Positions 23,345-33,068 of a stretch of DNA of 64,000 nt are shown piece after piece. Under the pieces are notes generated by a model. It was not told the DNA's origin, ran no database searches, and saw nothing but the letters and a program-made list of their open reading frames with translations. The position numbers were made by a program, and so were the translations under genes. The stretch spans positions 1,674,001 to 1,738,000 of the forward strand of contig JAUIRK010000903.1 of NCBI GenBank assembly GCA_030549495.1, written 5' to 3'. This DNA comes from Nectonema munidae (Eukaryota > Nematomorpha > Nectonematoida > Nectonematidae). Positions within the stretch are counted from its first letter, which is position 1. Every line of letters begins with the position of its first letter.

Positions 23345-25720
23345 TTAGTCTGGAAAGGTATCAGTTTCTTCAATTAATCCGATAAGTATTATCTTTAAAT
23401 CTTTTGAATTTACGTTTTAATTTATACCTTTTGAGGTTTTGAATTTAATAATTGCTCGTTTATGAGTGACGGTGAATATAAGGACGCGGGAACCTAAGTG
23501 TTGTCAATGTTCTATTTTAACTGAAGAGATGATCCAATGTGATAATTGTTTTGAGTGGAAATATTTTGATTGTCAAAATTTCAATAAAATTTTTTCAAAA
23601 CACTTGATAAATTTAGCCAGCATGGTTTTCGTTGGCATTGCACCGAATGCAGAAATAAAAATCGAATTTCGATTAAAGAGATTTTTGATATAGTAAAAGA
23701 TTTGAAATCACAAATTGATGAACAAAACTCAATTATCAAAAAACTCAGTGAACAAGTTGAAGAGCTTAAAACACCTAGAGTTGAACAAAAGTTGTCTTTT
23801 GCTGAAGTAATAAGCAAGAAAAGTGATAAATCAAAAAATTTTTGTACCAAAAATTGTATAGTTGTGGAACCAAATCAAGAATTTTTATCTGGTAAAAAAA
23901 ATGAGGCTGAAAAATTTCTGCATGAAAATTTGAAGTTTAAATATAATATAAATAAAATTAAAGTTTTAAAATCCAAAAAGCTGTTAATTGAGGCTTCCTC
24001 TACAAAGTGCCTCAATAAAATCGAAGATGAATTGAAGGAAAAATTTAAGACAACGCAATTTGAAAATATAGTTCCGAAATTAACCTTCAAAAGAGTTCCA
24101 AATTTAATAGAAATGAACGAAATAAATGAAAAAATATCATCACAAAATGATATTAAAGTTGAAGATATTATTTCAGTAGAAAAATATAAGTTCAATTCCC
24201 ATAAAGACCATTATGGAATTGATGTGAAATTTGATAAACAAGCTTTAACTAAAGTGCTAAAAGCAGGTAAAATATATATTGGATTTTCATCATATCCAAT
24301 AATCCCTACTTTACCGCGTGTAAAGAAGTGTTCAAATTGTCTTAAACTAGGACACTTTAAAAGTTTATGTAAATCAAAATCACAATATTGTTCTCTTTGT
24401 GGAGATAAAGATCATGAATACACGAATTGTTCTTCAGAAATAACAACTTGCAAAAATTGCAAAGATAAAGGAATCCAAGCTGATCATCACCCATTTTCAA
24501 AAGAATGCCCTCTTAAGAAAAAAATATACGATAATTTGTTGATAAAAAAAATGAATGAATTGTATATATAACTTTCTAATGGTTGACGAATCATTCGATT
24601 TAATAGATTTGCTTTTTGATAATTATGATAAAAGTTATGATGTTCATTTACATAAATCTGATATTTTAAAATTAAATGAAGATAAATCCTCTGATTTTTT
24701 CAATTTTAACATATTATCAATGAATGTTCAATCTATTCGAGCAAAATTCAATCATATTGAATTAATGTTAAAACAATTAAAAAGAAACAATGTTTACATT
24801 GATGTCTTAGCCTTGCAAGAAACTTGGATGTTGGATGATATTACATATAATATACCTGGTTACATGTTTTTTCTCAACCGAAGAGAATTTCACAACATGG
24901 AGGCTTATGCTTTTTTGTTAAAGAACAGTATAAAGTTGACATTTTGGATAGTGAATTTTGCTCAAATATTTATGAAGTTTTTTCCATTAGCATAACTTAT
25001 GGTTTTTCAAATATTTTATCTTTTCACAATATTTACCGATTGCCTCTTTTTGGTAGCGATCATATGGATGAATTTTTTGAAAATTTTCAAACTTTTTTGA
25101 TAAAAAACAAACACAATAATAACAGATCAATTATTCTTGGTGATTTTAATATTAACCTCCTCGAATATAATAATAAGAATTATTCTTCCTTTTTTTTGAA
25201 TTTGCTTATGCAACACCATTTCGTACCTTCAATCACCAAACCAACAAGATACCAAGCATTTACATTGATAGATAATATATTTGTATCAAGTGAGAAAAAA
25301 TTTAAGGGATACAATATACAAACATCCTTTTCAGACCATATTCCAATTTTTACAACCATTGAACATAGCTTTCGAAATCAATTGCATAAAAATGAGAAAT
25401 CTGCCAGAGTCATATTTGATTAGAGTTTTTTTCAGAATCTATTACGTTCAAATTGTTGGTATTTTCCAAGTGAGTCTGATCCAGAAAATATGATTTACAC
25501 AATTAATCATTGTTTAAGTTATTGTGCAAATCAAGCTAAAAAAGTACAAAAAACAAAAAATTTCAATAAGTATAAAGAAAGATTTGCTGAATGGGCAAAT
25601 GAAAAATTATTGACTCTAATAAAGAAAAGGGATAAAGTATTTTTCTAAATTAAAAGAACCCGTGAATATAAAATAAATTATGATTTAAAAAATCAACATG
25701 CTCACTTTTGTCAACAAGTA
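23345..25720 (+). mobile_element. LINE (non-LTR retrotransposon), ORF1 and endonuclease part of ORF2, 3' truncated
   Basis: ORF1 (about 23466-24571) starts with a PHD-like finger, CCQC then CDNC and, after one frame break near 23620, FRWHCTEC. It continues with a coiled coil (KSQIDEQNSIIKKLSEQVEE) and three cysteine knuckles: CSNCLKLGHFKSLC, CSLCGDKDHEYTNC and CKNCKDKG. The ORF2 ATG is at 24579, 7 bp after the ORF1 stop. It encodes an APE-type endonuclease with NVQSI, LALQETW, LGDFNIN and SDHIPIF, over several frames. The reverse transcriptase is wholly absent. The sequence passes at about 25720 straight into Helitron helicase. LINEs normally lose their 5' end, so loss of the 3' end needs another explanation. 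Confidence 0.82.
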
Positions 25721-26122
25721 AAGCAGCTCTATAATGGAACACGTCTTAGAATAACTAAATTATTGGATAATACAATTGAATGTCAAATTCTTACTGGTGT
25801 TAACTGTGGAAAGAATGTTCTCCTTACTAGAATTTCACTGTCTCCTAACGATACAAATCTTCCCTTTCAAATTAAGCGTATTCAGTTTCCTCTCAGATTG
25901 TCGTATGCACTCACTAACAATAAAAGTCAGGGACAAACTTTTGAAAAAGTTGGTATTTTTTTAAGAAAACCATGTTTCAGACATGGACAACTTTATGTTG
26001 CCCTTTCAAGAGCAAGATCTTTTCAGGCCATTAAATTTCAGGTCTATCAAACACATCAACAAGGATATCACAACAATAATTTATATAGAAAAAATATAGT
26101 TTACCCACAAATTTTTCATTGA
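25721..26122 (+). mobile_element. Helitron PIF1-like helicase, C-terminal end
   Basis: LYNGTRLRITKLLDNTIECQ is followed by IKRIQFPLRLSYALTNNKSQ, GQTFEKVGI and GQLYVALSRARS. These are the last helicase motifs (the 'TINKSQGQT' and 'YVALSR.R' boxes) of Helitron PIF1-family helicases. Same strand and order as the N-terminal part at 21812-23341, so both belong to one element. The stop is at 26122. Confidence 0.86.
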
Positions 26123-26124
26123 AA

Positions 26125-26838
26125 TCAGAAAAAAACTAAAAAATCAATACTACACAAATATTTTTAACAAAACTAAAAATACTAAAAAATAAATTCTACA
26201 TAAATAAATATATCATAGGTGGATGGGGCAATACAAAGTAGAACCTTAAAGTTGTAGGTAAAAATAGTTGAAAATACACATAATACAAAATCGCTGTTAA
26301 AAATCCTCCGAATAGACAATTAGAAAAATCTTTAAAAAAAGTAGAAAACAGTCAAAAACATATGTAAGAATCGGAAAACACAGTAATTAGATAACTAATT
26401 AGTAGTCGTAGCAAAACAGGCAACAATGAGTGTGAGATTTCTGGCTCACATGATACCCCCGCCTTTGAGCGGTTAATACCTTTATGGGGGGACCTGTATT
26501 CCAGATAAAGTAATTTAAAATTCATTTATACATACACATACATATAAGCAAGCGCGGAATAATAAACAAAAAATCACATTTTCAGAAATTCACACGTAAA
26601 ATGCAGAAATAAAAACCGCCATGTTTAGTGTATGCAGTTTACCGCAGCTTCGTGGCTGATTTTAATTGATTTTCAAATTAAATAACTATATCCTTTTTAT
26701 CGTGTTGATTTCGTTTGAAAATCAATCAAAATCTTTCAAAAAGTAGAATCGTTAATTCAATAGTACTGATATTTTTTGATTAAAATCAATCAAATTACAA
26801 CTACCAAGAATCCTATTTTTCAAGCGTAGCCTAAAAAA
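26125..26838. other. Non-coding 3' part of the Helitron
   Basis: No ORF of note. Lies between the helicase stop and the terminal structure. Confidence 0.45.
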
Positions 26839-26956
26839 ACTAGCCGGTCCCGTGGTCGTTTCGAGCGAAGAGAATTTCAATTAGCAACTCAATATACACA
26901 CTACCAAGAATCCTATATTTCGAGCGAAGCGAGAAACGACCACGGGACCGGCTAGT
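26839..26956. mobile_element. Helitron 3' terminus with inverted second terminus
   Basis: The segment ends GACCACGGGACCGGCTAGT at 26956, followed by T. CTAG next to T is the Helitron 3' end. An imperfect stem (TTTCGAGCGAAGCGAGAAA) lies just before. The last 24 bp are repeated inverted at 26839-26862, so two such ends face outward across a 70-bp spacer. CTACCAAGAATCCTAT also occurs directly repeated near 26806 and 26901. Confidence 0.68.
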
Positions 26957-27189
26957 TATTATATATTACATAAACATTTCATCCAATCATATAGTTTTTA
27001 TGAAATAAAACTGCAATTTCAAAGGTAAGTGTTTTGAAGTTTTAGCTAGAATTTTTGAAATGTGGCTTTCAAATGTATGTAAAATATTTTTTGAAAATTT
27101 TTATTTTAAGTATATTTTTTTAGCATTTTACGATTTACACATTTAATATATAATAAGGCTGGCAAATTGTCTTTCCGGAGGTCTTGCCA

Positions 27190-27295
27190 GACCTCTGATA
27201 TCACATTGAAAATATTTTTAAAAACTTATTAATATCAGAGTAAAAGAAGGGGGACTGCTCTTCTGCCCCTAGCATTTGCGAAGAAAATCGAAATA
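27190..27295. repeat. Second copy of the repeat at 2255-2375
   Basis: AATATTTTTAAAAACTTATT then AATATCAGAGTAAAAG leads into a G-rich then C-rich stretch, as at 2255-2375. Confidence 0.4.
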
Positions 27296-27299
27296 TAAT

Positions 27300-28935
27300 T
27301 ATGAAATTATAAAACCGATAATATATATTTCTTGCAAATAAATTTTTTTATATATAAAATTTATTGCAAAAAAATTATTTTATTTCAATTTGAACTATTT
27401 TAGGTTACCACCAATTTTTTTTATAAAATATTTTAAGTCAAAAAATAAGGTAGAAATTTCAAGTTCATTTGATTAAAATAAATGCCTTTACTATAGAAAG
27501 AGCAATTCTTTTAGTATAGAGTTACATCCTTATATCTCATAACAATACAATTAGGATATAAACTTTAAAGAACCCTAAAAATCAGGGATATTCAAAAACA
27601 CAAGATATTTCATCAGTGACTTTCACAAAAACTCTAAATTTTCGACGATGAATTGGCAAATAAGTTTAACTCTAAAAAAGGAATAATATTTTATAATTGG
27701 ACAGACATGGACACTTCCTATCTAGCTATAGAAAATTATTATTCCATTGGATGCGATAACAACTACTAGAAAAATTTCAAAATTTAGACAACCCCTTATC
27801 TTTGGATAAATATCCACCTCTCGATCACTATGCTATCTGCCGTTATTTTTTAAATATAATAAATTAAAAAAAGTTACGAGAGCTATTTTTTAACTTTTTT
27901 TTTAAATTTAAAATATTTGTTGTTCAATCGTATTAAAATTTAACGTGGTTTTTAAATTTTTTATTTTTATGAATGTTTTTTCTCGTATAGGTATTTAATC
28001 AATTTCCGAAAAACTGGTAAAAAGTAATATAAATAATTATTTTCTCAACTATAAAAGAAGGTAAATATGAAAATATGTGTGTTTGTATAAATTATATTTT
28101 TTTGTCTAAAATTAATTTCAAATAATAGTATATTTGATTTTACTATTTTTTTTTATTTATATATATTTTATATATTTATATTATGTCTTTAATTTAATTT
28201 TAATAGTGTAGTTAGCGTTAGGAGGAATGCGTTATAATTTTATCGTAATATCTTTTTTTTTAAATCAGAGTAGTTATTATTTCATTATATTTTAATGTTT
28301 TTAATATTCTTTTATCATCAATTGAACAGGAAACTACTACTTTATCGGGATATTTTAAAAGCCGTCTAAACTCTAAACCACTTAAATGATGAAACTGTTT
28401 TAAATCCATCTTACATAAATTCTTGGTTTTGCTATTTTCCCCATGTATTTTTGTAGATGAATAGTATAAATTTATAGCTATTTAGTATAAAATTACAAAA
28501 TTTTGTTACACTGCCACAATGTATGCATTTTTTTGTAGATTTATTTTTAAGATAAAGGCAAACTTTTGTATTAAAATATGAAGTTTAATCTAATCCTTTT
28601 TTGAATATATATTAGTGTTATTTTTTACTTCCTTAATAACGACGGAGGGTAATTTTCCGTTCATTGTTTTTTCCAAAACTTAATTTTTTTTGGAAAATTC
28701 TTGTGTAGTTAAAAAAATCAATTAAAACTGGTATAGTTCTTTTCTTTAGCTCTGATTAGTATTATATTTGAAAACGGCCATGTATAATCAGAATGGCTAG
28801 AAAAAAATTAAAAATTCTTTTTTGATTTTCGGACGTTTTTGTTTATGAAGTTTTGGTTTTCAGACGTTTTGGTTTCGAACGTTTTCTGTTTCGCACGTTT
28901 TAACCAGGCACCGTATCTAATGGCATTTATATTTT
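27300..28935. other. AT-rich DNA without recognised gene
   Basis: Contains a probable decayed SINE family 3 tail at about 27705-27780 (CTAGCTATAGAA, then TTATTATTCCATTGGATGCGA). Segment 28825-28915 has ACGTTTTGGTTTCGAACG and ACGTTTTAACCAGG, matching 52840-52890. Otherwise nothing identified. Confidence 0.4.
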
Positions 28936-29166
28936 GGTAATGTTTTACTTTACGCTTCTGACAATCAAAAATTTTTTCAAGCAATTATTTATTGTTGTGA
29001 TATCAATCAAACTATACATTTTCCAACGTAGTTTATTTTTTTGATATTATATTACTAAAGATTCTAGATTTTTTACATAAACTAACTCAATAAATTTTTA
29101 AAAAATTAAAACAATTTAAAAAATTTTAAAATTTTTGATTGAAGGAAACGTAAAGTAAAACATTAC
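28936..29166. mobile_element. Palindromic MITE, 231 bp
   Basis: The ends are GGTAATGTTTTACTTTACG followed by CTTC, and inverted GGTAATGTTTTACTTTACG followed by TTTC. Similarity runs about 40 bp inward with a few mismatches. No coding capacity, superfamily not clear, and I could not settle the target duplication. Confidence 0.7.
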
Positions 29167-29412
29167 CTATGAAAATGTCAAAAATCAACCTAATTTCTTT
29201 AATACATAAACTTCAAAATGAATTCTATTTGAAGGATTTTTTTATTTGATTCTGGAAATCTTTTTTATCACTATAGATTTAAATAACAATTACTGTTTAC
29301 ATTTGGCTAATTTGTGCTGAGATTCATTTTTTAGTTTTTGAATAATTTTCGTCTCATTTAGCGAATAGATCTTTTTTTTCAACCCCTATATTGGTAGTGA
29401 ATATTGTATATC

Positions 29413-30075
29413 CAGGGTTGTGGAGTTAGAAAAATATTTGGCCTCATTTTCAGAACTCGGACTCCGACTTTACTTATTTATAATTTTCCCAATCCGACCC
29501 CTATTTGTAATTTTTGAGGCTGCTTAAACTTTAAAAATTTATAATTATGCAACATCAACTTTTCTCTACCAAATATAAATCTTTAAAAAGTGTGATGACA
29601 TATGCCATATTTCAAGGTCGTTTGTGAATGTCAATGATAATAGTCATTGAAAGGTTTTCTAAAGTTTAGAAATTTCTGTTTTATGCCGCAACGCAAAATG
29701 TTTGATCTATTTTATTCCACATAATTTATAAAAATGTTCTATTGGTTTGTATGTGTAGTTTAGTGTCTTTCTTGCATTGTCTTCAAAAAATTTTCAAATT
29801 ATTGCTATAACCTTTTTATCTAAGGCAAAACAATAATATTTATAAACAAAATATCTGAAAATTTTTTTTTTAAACTTTCTACTCAAACTGAGTTTTACTT
29901 ATTTACAAACTAATTGTAACATAAAATAAAAAAGCTGCAAAATACAACGCTTAGACTAAAATGATAAACATTTTATGTTACGTTTGTGCAACGTTACACA
30001 TTAAAAATAGTGTTTATGAATTTATTTTTTAATCTTCAAAAGGTATAATATATATACTCCCACTCCACAACCCTG
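29413..30075. mobile_element. hAT-like non-autonomous element
   Basis: The ends are CAGGGTTGTGGAGTTAG and, inverted, CAGGGTTGTGGAGTGGG. Inside near 29450, CGGACTCCGACTTTACTT resembles subterminal parts of hAT-derived elements. The flanking 8-mers (TGTATATC and GATTTGAA) do not match, so the target duplication has decayed or one end is displaced. Confidence 0.6.
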
Positions 30076-30079
30076 GATT

Positions 30080-31015
30080 TGAATCAGATGTCTTGATAGG
30101 ACCTCGAATCTCTTCCAAATTTTTAAATAAAAAATTTGTTGACTTTAAAGTTTCTGAGAAATTCGAGATTTTTATTTTTTTGAAAAAGTGCGCTCCTTTG
30201 TACCATGCTATTTTTTTTATTTTTCGCTACTCCACTGCCAAGTCTGTGCTGCACATGATTTCTGCTACACTTTACGTAGTATCCAAATTAGCTGTTTGTT
30301 CTTATAGTGGCCATTTCTTGGTAGCTCTACTTTAGAAATTTATTTTCCGAACTATGTGATTGAAGAAACCTCTTTCCAGAGATTTATTAACACAGAATTT
30401 ACGCAATTTTAGTGCTTTCCTATTCAAGAGGATCTTCTTCATATCTTTTTTTAATCAGTATCATATCTTGTATTATCAAGTGATACAAGGGCGCATATGG
30501 TTGATATTTGTTAGGGTGGTAGCGAATTTTTTAATGATTTCATGTCAAAAATTTTTGTAATAATTTATTAATAGTGACAGTAGTCGCTCTCCTTCCCTCC
30601 ATTACTTCTGAGTTGCCTACCTCATAAAATCATTCATGATCCTCTTTGTTCAATTACAAAACTAAAAGATGGTCAACTTCGATTCTCAATATGAAAGTAT
30701 CTTTAGAGTTTACAATCTCACCTCTTCACAATTAAAATCTAGGAGGGTAATTATAACTCTATCAGCTTGAAATTTTCCTTTAAGTTTCCTATTTATGTTA
30801 ATGAATTGATGATTGTTTTCTTATCTGTTAAACAAGATTCAACTAAGATTTTTAATTTGACATAGTTTAGCTGCTTTCTTGCCATCCAGATCTTTTTTTT
30901 AGCTGACCATACCATCTCTTAGCTCATTCGATAACATTATTGATTTTTTAGAGTTGAGCGTCAATAAATTAAATTTAACTTAAGTCTACTTTTGAAAAGA
31001 AAGGCATAATAGTCA
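30080..31015. other. Unassigned DNA
   Basis: No gene or element recognised. Confidence 0.4.
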
Positions 31016-31018
31016 ACA

Positions 31019-31605
31019 TTGGCAAAGATTTTGGTGTGTGAAGTGAATGAAAGTGCAGCAGTGCAAGCAAAAGTTTATCCTTTTGAGATGTGTATTAGAA
31101 GAACTAAGAACAACTGTATAAGATTCAAAATTTGTTCAAAATGGGTACCTGCACGTTGCACTAAAGTAAAGAGAGTTGCACATAGTATGGATGAAAAATT
31201 TGAGTGCAAGACTTGTGTCAAGAAATTACAAAGTAATCACAATAAGGAAAAAATAAGAGCTAATACTTTAAAGGAACTAGAAAGAGTAAAAAACTTGTTA
31301 CCTGGGTGACACAATTAGTAGTGGAGGGAAAAGCAAACTAACTTCAACTAAAAAATAAGATTAGGCTGGTATTCATTTAACACTATCATCTATTTTATTT
31401 GGAAAGGGGTATACTCTCAAACTTAAAGGAAGAATATACTTCGCGTATGTAAAACCTTTCATGATTTCTGGCTCTGAGGCATGGGTAATAAGTTCGGCTA
31501 AAGAAGGTATTTTGAGAAGAGCTGAAAGAATCATAGTGTGAAAGATATGTGGAGCAGAGGGACGCATCCTATGGGAGAGGAGGTTAGGGTTGGATCCGTT
31601 AAAAA
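31019..31605 (+). mobile_element. LINE 3' remnant: zinc finger and post-RT region
   Basis: The first segment (to 31309) has a cysteine finger, MCIRRTKNNCIRFKICSKWV then ARCTK and FECKTC. This corresponds to the CGVCGKGVG..CIQCT.C.KWVHKRCSGI finger after the reverse transcriptase in some LINEs. After a stop, 31320-31590 in another frame reads GKGYTLKLKGRIYFAYVKPF, MISGSEAWVIS, ILRRAERII and ICGAEGRILWERRLGLDPL, the usual end of that ORF. Nothing upstream matches the polymerase, so it is a 5'-truncated and broken copy. Confidence 0.75.
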
Positions 31606-31699
31606 ATAGCTGCGAAGCAATAGCCAAATTGTTCTCTGATCGCAGTGATGTAAGGACAAGTTTCAAAACCAAAAATTTCACAATCAATCTACTCACAAG

Positions 31700-32514
31700 C
31701 CAAACCGCTTTAAATTCAACCTCATTTAAGGATAGCCATTCTTTTTTTTGGGCGGTATTTTCTTGGTTAAATGATGAAAATCTTCTTGCATACAAATTTG
31801 TGTATATAATACTTTGATTTATTTTATTCTCACCAAACAACATAAAACTTTCCATTTCATTATCTAAGGATAATGTTTTCTTCAATCTAAATGGTGCTTC
31901 TTTCAATATATTTTGACTAGGAGCTCTTCCATGTTTATTTCCTTTGTAGAAAACCCAATTTCTTCCATCTTTAGAAATAAAATCACTTTCAGTGAAAGAA
32001 TCATATAGTTTGCTCACTCTCTAAATTAGTTTCATCGCTATTTTTTAACTCGAAAAAATCGGTTGAGAAATCATCACAAAAGGTTAAAGTCGCATCATTT
32101 TCATTTGTTGAAAAAAAATTTGGATGTGATTTAGTTTTTTATTACATCATTATCGTTTTCATCAATAAAAATTCAAAATTATTTTCTGGATGAGAGGAAT
32201 TCATGGCAGCTGCACAAAAATTAATGGAGTAAAATATTTACTAAAAAAAATCATTTTTTTTAAAGAAATAACCTAAGAATGTAAAAGCTTTAATTATTAT
32301 TTCTTTATGGGTAATAATTACCCAGTCAGTACGTCAACTAATAAATTGATATAAAATATATTCTGTTTTGGTTTTTTAAGTTTATTTATCTTTTAAAAAT
32401 AAACATAAAAAAAATAAAACTTGTGAAATATGAGTTTTTTCAAGCTAAATTATAGAAGTAGTTTTCGTTTTTATATTAAAATGGGTAAAAATTACCCAAA
32501 GTGTACGATAACCG
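31700..32514 (-). mobile_element. piggyBac transposase N-terminal remnant with probable TTAA end
   Basis: On the minus strand from about 32200, MNSSHPENNFEFLLMKTI begins a frame, then stops. From about 32000 it reads SKDGRNWVFYKGNKHGRAPS, QNILKEAPF and WLSLNEVEFKA, the N-terminal third of piggyBac transposases ('RDG..W......GR...HN......P', 'LTL.EF.AF'). The catalytic part is absent. To the right, TTAA at 32515-32518 borders CGGTTATCGTACACT (inverted), resembling the TTAA MITE ends here. Two near-identical palindromes, GGGTAATAATTACCC at 32309 and GGGTAAAAATTACCC at 32483, lie in its subterminal DNA. The 214-codon minus frame at 31373-32017 spans this and the antisense of the LINE, so it is not one gene. 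Confidence 0.62.
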
Positions 32515-32519
32515 TTAAA

Positions 32520-33068
32520 ATAAAAATATTGGGAAGAGTGAACATTTAATTAATACTAAAATAAATATATAAAATTTAAAAGCACGATTGTTGCCTGAGT
32601 GAAGACTTAAAAGAAAATTGACAAAAGCATTCGTCACCATTAAAAGTATGGCAAACATAAATTTGAGCGTTTTTCTTTTCCTGTCCATCCGCCTCCCTAT
32701 ATGCGCTCCTGATAAGTGTTATTCGTTCATAACTGCATAACAATAAAATTTCCAATAGTGTATCTAATATAGACACTAATTTATTATTTATACCTTCATT
32801 TTGATTGACAGTTTTGAAAGAGGGTGGTCATTCAATTGTCCTAAAAATGGTACCAACTGATTGGACCAATTATATACAATAAATAGTTGAGGGGACTGGG
32901 GCGTAAAATGTCGCACTGTCATTGATAGAGTTTAAGAATAATTATTTTACTACTTAATTTTTGTTTATCATTTATATATTTTGAAATTATTTTTAGGCGG
33001 GATTTCTTTTTCAAGTTTAAATTTATTTGAAAGAAGTTGCTATTTTATTGATTGATTGTTTTGTTTCA
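32520..33068. promoter_or_regulatory. 5' flank of UGGT
   Basis: About 550 bp between the piggyBac-type TTAA end and the UGGT start codon. No TATA box or other element can be named with confidence. An acceptor-like TTATTTTTAG at 32986-32995 could mark a 5' UTR intron. Confidence 0.3.

Noticed and set aside
31373-32017. 214-codon minus-strand frame as one gene
   Set aside because: Its first part is piggyBac transposase and its last part is antisense to a recognisable LINE tail, so it is a chance join of two fossils.
33027-33068. UGGT start at 33027
   Set aside because: The codon is TTG; the first ATG is at 33069 and is directly followed by a signal-peptide-like stretch.
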